From contig CM045770.1 of NCBI GenBank assembly GCA_025200525.1, forward strand, positions 125,837,429-125,901,428: a stretch of DNA of 64,000 nt, read 5' to 3'. The stretch is from Camellia lanceoleosa. Lineage: Eukaryota; Streptophyta; Magnoliopsida; Ericales; Theaceae. Under the pieces are notes generated by a model. The model was not told the origin of the DNA. It was given only the letters and a program-made list of their open reading frames with translations, and made no database searches. Positions 45,019 through 56,986 of the stretch are shown here, in pieces; the stretch's first letter is position 1; every line of letters begins with the position of its first letter. The position numbers and the translations under genes were made by a program.

Positions 45019-47640
45019 CTATATTATACGTTCCGATTGCCCATCGGTTTGGGGGTGATAAGCGGTGCTAAACGCCAACTTGGCTCCCAACGCCTCTTGA
45101 AGGCTTTGCCACAATCGGGCGGTGAAACGAGGGTCTCTATCTGATATAATGGTTACCAGAACCCCATGAAGCCGAACTATCTCTCTAACATACAACTCTG
45201 CCAAGTGCTCAACTGAGTCGCTAGTGCGCATTGAAATGAAATGCGTGGACTTAGTCAACCTATCAACAATTACCCAAATGACGTCATTACCCCGCTGTGT
45301 TCTAGGAAGCCCAACTACGAAATCCATGGTCACGTGCTCCCACTTCCACTCAGCTATAGGTAAGGGTTGTAACAAACCCGCTGGTCTGTGGTGCTTGGCC
45401 TTGACTTGCTGACAAGTAAGGCACTTCGACACGAAGGATGCGACATTCTGCTTCATACCTCTCCACCAAAACTGATGGCTAAGGTCTCGATACATTTTGG
45501 TGCCTTCCGGATGTACTGCAAGGCGTGAGTGATGGAACTCTCGAAACGCTTCCTCTCTACGAGATTCTGGCACAAGCAAACGATCTAGGTAACGTACACT
45601 CTGATCCGAGTGAATGTTCAAACCCTTCTCTTCTTTCCCATTGGAGATTATATCCCAAATTAACTCCACTTTGCGGTCTCTCTGTTGTGCCTTTACAACT
45701 TTACTAATCAAAACAGGCTGAGCACTCAAGGTAAACAATGTAGCACTTTCTTTGGACTCGCCCAATTGCAACCCAAACTTACCGACTTCACCCAACATAA
45801 CCCACTCCCGAATGGCCACACTCGCCAAGCTATTCACGGTTTTTCGGCTTAAGGCGTCGGCCACTACATTGGCCTTCCCTAGATGATAGTGTAACTCAAA
45901 ATCATAGTCTTCTAAAAATTCCATCCACCTCCATTGACGCAAATTCAAATCTTTCTGGGAGAACAAATATTTCAGGCTCTTATGGTCGGAGAAAGCTTCA
46001 AACTTCTCACCATACAAGTAGTGCCTCCAAATCTTCAAGGCAAACACTACTGCGGCTAGCTCTAAGTCGTGGGTAGGATAATTCTTCTCATGAGTTTTCA
46101 ACTGTCGAGAGCCATAAGCTACAACATTTCCCTCTTGCATCAAAACACAACCAAGCCCATCTCGAGAAGCATCACAAAAGGCGGTATACCCCAAACCTCT
46201 CTCTGGAATGATCAACACCGGTGCTGTGGTCAATCTAGTTTTTAGCTCCTGAAAAGACTTCTCACAAGCCTCGCTCCATGCAAACTTAACCCCCTTTCTA
46301 GTTAATCTAGTCAAAGGCGTCGCTAGTCTAGAAAAATCCCTCACAAAACGTCGATAGTACCCCGCCAATCTTAAGAAACTTCGGATCTCAAAAACATTCT
46401 TAGGTTGCTCCCAATCTTGCACAGAATCTATCTTCAAAGAATCTACAGTTACCCCTTCACTTGACATAACATGACCCAAAAACTTCACCTCGGTGAGCCA
46501 AAATTCACACTTCTCAAATTTGGCATACAACTAATGCTCCCTAAGCAAGTCTAGCACTATCCTCAAGTGAGACTCATGTTCCTCCTCGGAGGTCGAATAG
46601 ATAAGAATGTCGTCCACGAAGACGACCACAAAACGATCCAAGTACTCCCTAAATAACCGGTTCATCAAATCCATGAAAGAAGCCGGTGCATTAGTCAATC
46701 CAAATGGCATTACAAGGAACTCATAGTGGCCATAACGCGTACGAAAGGCCATTTTCTGGATGTCCTCTTCCCAGACTCTTAACTGGTGGTATCCCGACCT
46801 CAAGTCTATCTTTGCAAAACAACAAGACCCTTTAAGTTGATCAAACAAGTCATCTATTCTGGGTAAAGGGTATTTGTTCTTAACAGTGACTCGGTTCAAC
46901 TTACGGTAATCGATGCATAATTGCAACGACCCATCATTCTTCTTCGCAGAGAGAGCCGGTGCTCCCCAAGGTGATGTACTAAGGTGAATAAAGCCCTTGT
47001 CTAAAAGCTCTTGGAGTTTGATCTTCTACTCATCCAATTTCGCAGGTGCAAATTTATATGACACCATGGAAATTGGTGCCGTTCTAGGCACTAGGTCAAT
47101 GGTGAACTCAATCTCCTGGTGGGGTGGCAAACTAGTAAGGTCTTCCGGAAACACATCCAGGTATTCACACACTACCCTTGGCAACTTTACTCGAGCCCCG
47201 TCACCTCCACTATCCAAGAGAGCAGCAAAGAGACCACTAAGCTCATTCCTACTACGAGGATCAAAGACTGGCGACAAAATTCTATCACCCCGGTCTCCTA
47301 GAAAGTAAAAACAATCCTCACTCGTGGTGCACACTGTGACCCTCCACCGAAAACAATCAATCACTGCCTGATACGAAGACAACCAATCCATGCCTAGAAT
47401 GACATCAAAACTGGACATGTCTAACAACACACCAGCAAACGGAAGTCTACGTCCGACAACCTCTATCTCAGAACCACAGCATTCCCGATCTAAGTCAACT
47501 GTACCCCCAATTGGAGACTCTACTCTGAGTGGAGACGCTAACTGTGCCACATCTAACCCCAATGCAGATGCGAATGCAGCAAATATGAATGAATGAATAA
47601 GATGCACCCGTATCTATGAACACACTGGCCAAGGAATTAC
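45019..47640 (-). pseudogene. Protease, RT, RNase H and integrase core of D
   Basis: From 47607 to 45019 the minus strand is one frame with TAG at 47026, 46531 and 45019. The protease DTGASYSF lies near 47620-47600 and is shifted by an extra ATTC unit. Then come VILGMDWLSSYQAVIDC, the RT start (VCEYLDVFPEDLTSLP), [32 protein letters not shown], the catalytic FVDDILIY near 46620, RNase H ([16 protein letters not shown]), and integrase with the zinc region ([14 protein letters not shown]), [21 protein letters not shown] and GQSERII. It is the best-preserved pol in the window. The TAG after ERII sits where relatives have Gln. Confidence 0.92.
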
Positions 47641-47659
47641 ACACAATAAAAATGCCTCT

Positions 47660-48458
47660 CACAACCGAGGGCCCTGCTAACTACTCAAGGCCAGAATAAA
47701 GATGCACGTGCCCTCAGAGCCTCTGGTCAACCTGTTCATCCTCGAGCATAGGCTCACAGTCGACCGAGTCGGCGGCTCCTGATGGACTCTCGAAGTTTGG
47801 ACTGAATGGGTTTGCTGATGACTCTGGGTCTGCCTCGACCCAGATGCACCAGATGCGCCTCCCAACTGCGGGCAAGCTCTCTTCATGTGCCCTGACTGAC
47901 CATACCGGAAACAAGTAGGCCCCTACCCCCTGCTCTGTGACTGGGACTGGCTCTGGGATCGTGTAGATGGTGGTGGTGGCAACATCTGCTGTCCTCTCTT
48001 CTTCTGCGGGCATGCAAAGGCCTTGTGACCCAGTTAACCACACTTAAAGCAAGAAAACCCACTCGGTGCACCTCATCCCAAGCCCACACTAGGCAAAGGA
48101 AACGTGGATCTAGACTGCTGCTGCTGAGACTGGGATTGGGATTGGGATTGGGATGAAAAAGTACTCTTACTTTTCTTATTGGGCCTATAATCCCCCTATG
48201 ATCCATGGCCCCTAGACCTCGAATTTTGAAGTCTCTCCTCTTCGGCCTCTACCGTAATCTCCACATATGCGGCTGCGTCCACAAGGCGATCATAATTCCG
48301 GATCATGTTCCTGACCACCTTGAATAGGATCTTCGTCTTCAACCTCTGCTCAAACTCAAAGCAACGGCGCTCTCCGTCACTACCAATTCCAATGCAAACC
48401 GGGACAAGCTAGAAAAGGCCGTTTCAAATTCGGCCACAGACATATTTAGCTGCTTAAG
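47660..48458 (-). pseudogene. gag of D, nucleocapsid part
   Basis: The first knuckle reads CFKCG-stop-LGHKAFAC near 48050-48010 (TAA in place of the usual Gln). The second reads CFRYGQSGHMKRAC near 47915-47870, so the second Cys of the CCHC is replaced by Tyr. A Ser/Gln-rich linker lies between them. Capsid-like residues continue up to the E insertion at 48458. The family role is RNA packaging. It is broken by stops and shifts. Confidence 0.8.
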
Positions 48459-48891
48459 TGTCACGACCCGAACCCGCCCCCATGGGTTAAGGACGTAACC
48501 AGCCAGTAATCGTGAGATTACCTACGGCCTCAAACCAATTCAAATGTATTTTAACAGAGTTAATGGGGGCCGAACGGAAGCAATTTAAAACTTTGTCCAT
48601 AGAGCCGTGCTTATATGCACTTTGAAACAAACCATGCGCATATACGTTAATAACCCACAATGAAATACAGTACCAAAAAATCCTTTACAGACAGGATCAT
48701 CTAAACTGAGTCGACCCATATCACAACTACATACCGATATACACAAGACCCTTGCCAACAAGACAAAATGGAAATACATAACAGAATGGCAAGGTTGGGT
48801 CTCGTGCGTGAGACACAAGGCTGACTCTCCAAACTCATGTTGTTCTTGGCAGACTTCACTGGGGCTGGGTTTGGACTTCTCTTGGTTCACC

Positions 48892-50640
48892 TACAAACAC
48901 ATGAATGAGTGTGAGCGATAGCTCAGTGAATAATATCAAATACAAAGCTTACATAACATTGTAGAACAACATATTCCAAACGGCCTTGGGCCCAGTTCAT
49001 ATTTCTATTTAACAGATATATAACTAAATACAAATCAAGTGACTGTAATTCCAAACATTCTGGCCTTTGGCCCATTCAGATCTCTATTCTTGTCAAAGCG
49101 GCCTTCGGCCCATTCGATTATGCCAAAACGGCCTTTGGCCCAATCATTTATGTCGGAACGGCCTTTGGCCCAATTATGTACGTCAAAACGGCCTTCGGCC
49201 CATTCGATTATGATAAAACAGCTTTCAACCCACTCACTTATGTCAAAACGGCCTTTGGCCCATTCATTTATGTCAGAACGGCCTTTGGCCCAATTATGTA
49301 CGTCAAAACGGCCTTCGGCCCATTCGATTATGATAAAACGGCTTTCAGCCCACTCACTTATGTCAAAACGGCCTTTGGCCCATTCATTTATGTCAGAACG
49401 GCCTTCGGCCCATACATTCGTATCAAAACAGCCTTTGGCCCAATCATTTATGTCAGAACGGCCTTCAGCCCACTCATTCATTTCAAAACGGCCTTCGGCC
49501 CATACCTTCATGTCAAAACGACCTTGGGTCCATTTATGTTTATCAAAACGACCTTTGGTCCATTCATGTTTATCAAAACGACCTTGGGTCCATTTATGTT
49601 TATCAAAACGACCTTGGGTCCATTTGTTTATTCATGTCAGACTTACGTCCACAATCCCAATTAGCAATTCATAAAGCTTATAAGGGAATAGACAATTGGA
49701 CATTCACAAGCATTCAAATATCGATATTACTCACAGTGATCGGCTTGTGGATTTGCCCTAGAGCTTGACCCTACACATTTCATGAACACAAAAGGGTCAT
49801 TAACAGTTCAATCCGTTCTTTAATTCACATATTCCTCTTTAGGCTTTATTATTATCTCATTAACTCATTTACAATGCTTACATATGCCTAAGAGTGCTTG
49901 CAAGTGAAAGAGAACGGAAAACAGAACACAAAATGCAAAAAAAAGATTTCAGAAAATAGGGTCCCCGCTCGAGCGGACCCTTAGATCTGCAAAAGTACTG
50001 GTTGCTTTCAATTCCAGCTCGAGCGGACTGCCTGTCTACATAGCTCCTTTCGGCGTCAACTTCCTTCGGCGGGAACCATGTCTGCAGAAAATGCTGGGAG
50101 CTCGATTTCTCCGCTCGAGCGGCACTTCCCCGGCTCGAGCGGACGTCAAAAATTCTGGGTTTTCCAGAACACTCCCTTAAGTTCAAACTCGACATTCAAC
50201 CAATTTTTCTTGCATACTAAGGCTCCAATCTCACATATATTTGTACTAACATGCCATAGACACCAAAACACATCACAATGGAGCTTAATTCCTTGTATTA
50301 CTTACATACATGTCTCAAATTAACCCAAATTCATCACCAACACATCACATTCAAACATGCGAAGCTTACTCTTACATGATTCATTCTTGCATGTGAGAAA
50401 TATGCCTTCATATCAACTTAATTGGTGAACAGGGGTCCCAATACATGGTCTATAAACAATATTCAGCACAAATCATACACATTGTGCTCAAACATGAAGA
50501 TTCTTGGCCATTTCTTACATGCATGTACATATTAGGCTTTAATTCAACAAATACAACCCAATTTCATTTCAATCTCACTCTTTCTCACCAATTTAGCTTG
50601 AACAAACAAAATTACAAACTATAGTTCAAGAATTACTCAC
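48892..50640 (-). other. Candidate leader intron inside LTR E
   Basis: On the minus strand: donor CTAG/GTGAGT at 50640, hairpin CACTGAGC-TATC-GCTCAC (48929-48911) with a perfect stem, and acceptor GTTTGTAG ending at 48892. The 1749-nt interval contains both the palindromes and the 30-bp array. Inferred from sequence. Confidence 0.5.
49065..49635. repeat. 30-bp tandem repeat array (about 19 copies)
   Basis: A unit of the form AAAACGGCCTTTGGCCCATT plus 10 bp stays in exact 30-bp register for about 570 bp. Each unit has the inverted repeat GGCC-TTT/TTC-GGCC. Because 30 is a multiple of 3, long open frames exist on both strands (158-211 codons); these are repeat products. Confidence 0.95.
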
Positions 50641-51163
50641 CTAGAAGCTTTGATTCTCACAATCTATGATCAAATCTTGAATTAGACTTCAAATCTCCAA
50701 GTTTCAAGACCAAAATTGCACAATCCCTCTTTCTCCCTCTCTATGGTCGGCTCTCTCTCAAATTGAGTCTAAGAATCAGCCAAAATAAGCTAAGGGAGAG
50801 AAATGAGCTGTAGTGCTCAAATACATTAAGTCCCACTAAGTCAATATAATAATATTAAACAATTTGAGTACAATGCCATTAATTAAATCAATTTAATCTG
50901 ACCCGAATCAATTTTCAATTAAATTTCACCGTAGGCTCTAAAAATTACGCTAATCACAATGGTGTAATCAATTTCGGGTTCTGTAGCCGATAGGGCCTTC
51001 AATTTAATTTCCAAAGCAGATTATTCAAACAGATATTCCTACAGTGAACAGATAGAACTTCAAAATCACGTATATTCACATAATGACACATGAAATCATG
51101 CTAAACACATAATCATGCTCACATTAGGGACCAATTAACATAATACAGAACAGGGGTATTACA

Positions 51164-51737
51164 TTAAGGTCCTTGAATTCCTGCCTCAGTCTCTCCCTAG
51201 CCGTGGGAGGTAGATACTTGTCTTGGAAGGCCGCCACAAACACCTCCCATGTTGGTGCTACTCGGCCTTTGGCATATTTCCACCATTGGCCGGCGTCACC
51301 ATTAAGGTAATAACTAGCAAGGGTGACCCTCAACTCGTCATCATCTATATGGAGCATATCAAAGGTCTTCACGATTTATTCCAACCATTCGTCCGCCTTC
51401 TTTGGATCGGGCCCGCCATGGAATTCATCCGGCTTGGCCCTTAAGAACTCCCTCGTGAGGAAGCTAGCTCTAGTCTCTGCAACATTCTCCCTCACTTGGG
51501 TCTCCGCCCTCAAAATGTTCATGGACTCCCTCAATGCCCGCCATCTCTGCTAGAGCCCTATTATGCTTGGCCGACTTGCTTGCAAGACCTCCGCTGTTCC
51601 ACTTGTTCGGCCATGTCAGCTTGGCCTAAACCCTCTTCTTGTACAAGGACCTCTTGGACCGGCACCTCAAATACACCCCGGCGACCTCGACCTCGCCTTC
51701 CATCCCTACTATCTCATGTCCGAACTCTTTCTGACAT
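51164..51737 (-). pseudogene. gag of D, N-terminal and capsid part
   Basis: The ATG at 51735-51737 begins MSERVRT and meets TGA at once; a Gly/Arg-rich segment like that of A follows in the same frame. The capsid part (51372-51164) reads MKTFDMLHIDDDELRVTLASYYLNGDAGQWWKYAKGRV and RERLRQEFKDLN, matching gag of A. It is cut at the TTAAG target site of E and continues at 48458. Confidence 0.85.
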
Positions 51738-52155
51738 CCTAATTGAAAGCCAAGATAAATAACTTAACACATAATTCCAAATGTGCTCACCACTAACTTC
51801 ACATGTTAGGTTAAAGCAACTATATACATTCTACTACACAAAAAATTTAATTCACTCCACATAAGCACTTTAGTCACATAGACACATACGAATTATCCTT
51901 CAGTGATGAGATTTGTCCCATGAGAAACCAAGAATTCTTAGTAGAATGAGTAGTGATCAAGTACCCTTCTAAAAAGACTTCAAGAAAACTAATGGACGCA
52001 AACAACATCCCAAAATTCTAATCTCATATCCACATAGTCACATAAGCATACTATCACATAATCACAAAGAAGCAAGACATTTCCTAATCATGTGAAATGA
52101 ACCCATTGTGGTATGACCACCATTCCCCGCGAGCCCCAAGTATTCAAACCCGGTA

Positions 52156-52167
52156 GCTCTGATACCA
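52156..52167 (-). other. Primer-binding site of D
   Basis: Minus-strand TGGTATCAGAGC, three bases from the LTR end CATTACA, complementary to initiator methionine tRNA. Confidence 0.9.
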
Positions 52168-52538
52168 AGTTGTAATGCCCCGAAATAATTCAACATGAAC
52201 TACCCACAAACGATCAACATTCACCCAGCAATGGCAATAATCTGCCCATATTTGCATAATTAATAATGAGTCTTTACAAAGGTTTTACATGCGGATATAC
52301 ATTCATCGATACAAAACATATGAATCTATAGCATGTAAAGCATCCATTCTCAAAACAATACAATGCCCTGAAGGGCTTACATCTTCCAAGGCATGAGCCC
52401 GGCTACACAAAAATGGTTTATACAACCCCTACATATTAGCCCTTGGCTCACAAAGGAATTACAACAAAATAAAAGAGCTACTTTACTCTTCTCAAAAATA
52501 TCGACGCCCTCAGTTCGGCGGGATCACTACATCTTTAC

Positions 52539-53692
52539 CTGCACCAAATCCCATAGGGGTGAGTATAAAGCCCAGTAGAGAAATTCTCACAAAGTATATA
52601 CAGTTATGCTTTTTCCTCAATATAAAAACAAATGTAGATGCAATGCCATGCCAAGATTAAGAAATGAGGAAAAGATTCTTTGCAATGCACTATTTCAACA
52701 TCACCATACTCTCGATATCCTCATGTGATCTTGTTAATTTCAAACTTCCATTATTAACTCAATAGGGGTAGTAAATACGACACTGGTAATCCCTAGGCTG
52801 GTATCTGCAAGTAGACTCTACGAGTACTACCAAACTGTCATTTTTACTGGTATTAACCGGAAGGCTCGACACCTATCCGCGCGGTTTTCTGGTCTTTCAC
52901 CATAGACACTCAGGCCAACTTAACAAGTTCAACTACACCCCCTATCCGGACTTACCACCTATTTACCCCATGTATACTATCATAGTTTTCATTGCAATAT
53001 GTATTCTCTCCCAATAATAATGTTTTCCAACACATACCAAGATGCACAATGATGTTAGTAACTCGATTGAAATATGATGCATTAATCACTATATCAAAAC
53101 ATAAATTTCTATTCTCAAGATATCCCCACAACAACATCAATTAAATCCCACTCCTCGTTTCTTCCTTTCAAGCCATTTCTCAGAACATCCATGTGCCCAC
53201 CATTTCTCACAACAACAATTTACAACAAATAATCCTTTCAAGGAAAACCATGTTCTCAACACAATTCCAAGATCTTACGAAGTTTCATATACATAATACA
53301 AAGTCATTCATCACTCCCAACAACATACATTTTCAACATTTTTAACAACTTTGTAATAATATCATCTCACCCATCATCATAATACAAAATAGTAAAGAGT
53401 TTCACAAGTATTTCCATGTGTTTTCAAAATCCCCCAATTTCTAGGGTTTTTCCCTCAAGATAATCACTTCCCCTTTTTGTTTGTGGAAACCCTCATCAAA
53501 ACATTTGTCATAGATCAACAAGATGAATCCCTCAAGATAATTTACATTTTTAAAGTTTAGAACAAAGCTTTCTTTTGAAGGAAATCTCTACATTTTGAAA
53601 AAGAACACAAGATTGAAATTGTAAATCTAATAGAAACTCTTAAATCATCATCAAATAGCAAAACTATATATATAACTCAAGAATAACCCTAC
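52539..53692 (-). other. Candidate leader intron inside the D 5' LTR
   Basis: Donor CTTGAG/GTAGGG at 53692, branch-like ACTCACC about 22 nt before the acceptor GGTGCAG/GTAAAG at 52539. In this copy the hairpin stem is weaker (GCTCA changed to ACTCA), while the 3' LTR keeps GCTCAC. Confidence 0.45.
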
Positions 53693-53974
53693 CTCAAGCT
53701 TGATGAAGAAGAAGAAGGGAAACCCTAATTTGAAGATGAGAGGAAGCTTGATTTCCACTATCCAAATGAAGCTCTTGCCCTAAATCTCCAAGATTAAGAG
53801 AGTTGATGATGATCTAAACTCAAGGATGTCAAGAATCAAAGAGTCTTTAATGCTAGGAGATGATTTCTAGAGAGAAGAGGGAGTTAACATAACATTTAGA
53901 GTGAGAGAGAGGTGTAGGAAATGAAATAAATTTGGCCCTAGGGTGTAAGAAAAACAGAGCCCTGAACTGCCCAG

Positions 53975-54175
53975 ATTCCCGCATGTGCGGAGCCCTTCCC
54001 CACACGTGCGGCCCTCACCCCCACACATGTGGTGCTCCATCCGCACCTCAGTCCGCATCTGCTTTTTAGGAAGTGTGCAACTCACTGAAGTCCCCTACTC
54101 CCGCACCTGCGGCTTCACTCCCCGCACGTGTGGCTCCCATCCCGCATGTGCGACCTTAGGCCCAGACGCGTGCCC
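53975..54175 (-). promoter_or_regulatory. CCGCA...TGCGG word array in the D LTR promoter region
   Basis: Six or more copies of CGCACxTGCGG-like imperfect palindromes, spaced roughly 20-30 bp, just upstream (minus strand) of an AT-rich TATA-like stretch. The corresponding part of the 3' LTR (43570-43760) has decayed copies. Confidence 0.55.
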
Positions 54176-54426
54176 TGCCTGAAAAATTGCTTCTCTCAAG
54201 ACTTCGACCCGCCAAGACTTCCGGAACAAGAAACTTCAACAACGACACACACACACACAAGAACGAGAGTTTGAAATTTTGAAATAACTTCTGGACGTTT
54301 CAAACCCAATGGAAACATGAGGGGACGAAGCCAAAGGGAAAGGAAAAAGAGAAGAGAGGAAACCCGACCATTACGAGATGCAAATATGCTTATAATGGGA
54401 TATAAATAAAAAGGATAAACTACCAA

Positions 54427-54670
54427 TAAGTTCTAATAGTTGGACTTAGTTCCCATCAAGTCCTATTGAAAACAAGTCTTAGTAAAATTGTTGCTAAAAA
54501 TAATTTTTTTTGTGACAATTATTTACATACGTCGCTAAAAATTGACAATTAGTGACTTTTTTTGTCATGATTTTTATAAATTATCGCTAAAACTTACAAT
54601 TAGTGACTTTTTTTATGACAAGTTTTTTCCATAGGACCTATTAGATAATAAGTCAACTTATTAGAACTTA
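54427..54670. mobile_element. MITE with about 48-bp imperfect inverted repeats
   Basis: TAAGTTCTAATAGTTGGACT at 54427 pairs with the complement of AACTTATTAGAACTTA ending at 54670. Subterminal GACAATTAGTGACTTTTTT is repeated inside. No ORF. The target duplication is not evident, so the superfamily is open. Confidence 0.65.
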
Positions 54671-54810
54671 CACGTAAGTACCCATTGAGTTTACCATTCT
54701 TTGACTCAATGAAATTTCGCTAACTAATTCAATGAATTTTACTATTGGTCAATGTCACTGTTACTGACTACAAATCACTGAATTTCCCTATTTCTAAGCT
54801 AATAAGATTC

Positions 54811-56986
54811 TTAAATGCCCCGAAAATTTATAACATCATATAATTACATCAACCAACATTCATTATAAGAGAGGGAGTGATTCTTCAACTTTTACATTAT
54901 TGATCATTAAGGTTTGTACAATATAGTTTCACGTGCGAATTATACATTCAATGATATCAAATACATGAATATATAACATGTAGACCATTTAATCCAAAAT
55001 AAACAAATGCCCTCAAGGCTTACAAATTCCAAGGCTTAAACCCGATTACACAAAAATGGTCTCTCGGACCCATACAACTATAGCCCTCGGCTAGCAAAAA
55101 CTACGTCACAACAAAAGAGGAGCCACATGCCCTCAACAAATATGTCCATGCTCTAATTCGGTGGAATTGCCACATCTTTTCCTACACCAAAATCCCATAG
55201 GGGTGAGCACAAAGCCCAGTAGAGAATTCTTGACAAAGTATATACAGTTTATACAAGTCTCAAGGAATGAAATGCATATGCCATGTTATGCCCTTTTTAA
55301 AAGAAAATCATATTTCCTCATCTTTTGAAAACCTTCATCCTCCATGATATCATGCAATTTCAACTGCTCATAATTTATCAATTTAATTCAAGGGGGTGGT
55401 AAATACAACTCTGGTAATCCCTAGGTTAGTGTTTGCAAGTAGGCATAACTAGCACTACCAAACCCCACTTTACCAGTCTCTCACTGGAAGGGAAGTGGTA
55501 TCTCCTCCACGCGTGTTTTCGGTCTTTCACCCTGTACACTCACGCCAACTTAATCAATTTCATCTACACGTCCTATCTGGACTTACCACCGTATTTACCC
55601 CAAGCCATTCCATGAAAACTTATTTCACAATATTCTTTCTCAATGCAAAAGTTTTCAAATTTAAATTTCAAAGCTTAACATAATCAGATGAATTGATATG
55701 CCAATGTAATGATTATCATTGCAATGCAACATTTCTTTCATGTTTAATTCCTCCACACAATCTTACCATTGTAATCACAATTCCAAATCCTGTTTTCAAT
55801 GCAATTTCACACGATGAATATAAATACTTTTATTTCAATTCGTCCAAGGGATAACACATTTCCCACATTTTGAGCATTCTCAACAATTTAGTCATTTCAA
55901 GGCTAGATTAATATTTTGAACAACAACTTCCAAAAATCACAATTTTCATATTTCATGAAACTCATCACTTATATAACCATAAATAAGAATTTTTCTAAAA
56001 CATTCATTTCGCACAAGTAAATCCATAGGTTCTCAACATCCACCAAAACCCCCAAATTTCTAGGGTTTTCATCCAAACAATGCATTTCTTTATTTCTTGG
56101 TAAAATCTCACCAAAAACATCATTTTTAAATTAATGTGATTCAAACCCTCAAGAAAATCTTTCAAAGAAAACAAGAGATGAGCCCCTTTTTTACAAAACC
56201 ACCAATTTCTTGAGCCAAAAACCAATTTTCAAAGCCATCTAAGAGGACAATCCCGAATTTAACCCAAACTTGCAAATATATATATATATAACTCCAAGAA
56301 AATCCCTACCTCAAGTTTGGAGAAGGAAATGAGATGAAACCCTTAAAATCAATGGTGTTGAAATATGATCTTCACCGCACACAATGAAGCTCTCGAGGAA
56401 TTATCCAACTTTAATGAAGGAACAAAGATCAAAATCCCAATGGATTTCAAGAAATCAAGGTTTTAAGATGTTTGGTGGAGGTTTTTAGAGAGAAGGAGGA
56501 GCAAAAATGATTTTAGAGTAAGAAAGAAGTGAATAAAAGTGATATACACTCAACCCAAAAGAAAGAAAAAAAACAGAGTTTCGGAATCAGATCCCAAGAC
56601 GGGAGCGTGCTTCCGTATGTGTGGCTCCCATTCTCAGACTTTTGCATATAATGCAGTCAACAAACCCAGATTTCTGCTTTCAGACGCGTGCGACCTCCTC
56701 GCGACGCGTGCGGTCCTCTTCCAGACGCGCGCCCCTCTTCAAGATGCCGCTCTCGCCAAGCAGAAAATTTCCACCTCCAATTCAAAACCCCTGGATCAGC
56801 TTCAAACCTTTTGAAACAAGCAAAACTTAGAATTGAAATTGATAGGGACGAAAATTTGAGAAAGAGATTTTCAAAAGCGATGAACACAACAGTTGCTAAG
56901 ACTTCAAGTTAGACCTCGACACTCTAACACAGTGAATCCCAACACGCACAAGGAAAGTAAGACGGGTTACGCACCCGGTCGTTACA
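54811..56986 (-). mobile_element. LTR F, probably a solo LTR related to those of B and D
   Basis: On the minus strand it starts TGTAACGACCGGGTG at 56986, has GC-rich words CGCACGCGTC near 56680-56740, donor CTTGAG/GTAGGG at 56309, hairpin TACTGGGC...GCTCACCCC (55221-55201), acceptor GGTGTAG at 55182, and ends near GGGGCATTTAA at about 54811. No primer site, internal region or clear target duplication is seen, so its edges are approximate. Confidence 0.75.
55182..56309 (-). other. Candidate leader intron inside LTR F
   Basis: Donor CTTGAG/GTAGGGATTT at 56309, branch-like CTCACCC, acceptor GGTGTAG at 55182, 1128 nt. Same layout as in B and D. Inferred from sequence. Confidence 0.45.

Larger units (their letters stand above)
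48459..51163 (-). mobile_element. Solo LTR E (2705 bp) inserted in gag of D
   Basis: On the minus strand it starts TGTAATACCCCTG at 51163 and ends GGGTCGTGACA at 48459. The target duplication is TTAAG at 48454-48458 and 51164-51168. No internal region remains, so it is a solo LTR, unusually long. It holds a GA-rich leader near 50740, CGCTCGAGCG-type palindromes (49970-50150), a 30-bp tandem array and a candidate leader intron. Confidence 0.93.
39953..54375 (-). mobile_element. Element D: Tekay-type chromovirus with nested solo LTR E
   Basis: The LTRs (52171-54375 and 39953-43976) start TGTAATGGTCGG on the minus strand; in the 5' copy the first base is changed. The target duplication AGATG lies at 39948-39952 and 54376-54380. 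The primer site is at 52156-52167 and the polypurine tract at 43977-43992. Internal order on the minus strand is gag (split by E), protease, RT, RNase H, integrase, chromodomain. The LTRs differ at many sites, so it is older than C. Confidence 0.95.
52171..54375 (-). mobile_element. 5' LTR of element D (2205 bp)
   Basis: On the minus strand: start CGTAATGGTCGG (54375), GC-rich palindrome-like words between about 54175 and 53975 (CCGCACATGCGG, CCGCACGTGTGG and similar), then an AT-rich TATA-like ATTTATTTC near 53930, donor CTTGAG/GTAGGG at 53692, acceptor GGTGCAG at 52539, and end GGGCATTACA at 52171. Confidence 0.92.

Noticed and set aside
49035..49674. Long ORFs on both strands (158-211 codons) with repeated WAEGRFD-like or KRPLAHS-like peptides
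   Set aside because: The 30-bp unit is divisible by three, so frames stay open by arithmetic; no start context or homologue is recognised.
53975..54175. Host CpG-island promoter
   Set aside because: The GC-rich words lie within an LTR present in two copies and belong to the element.
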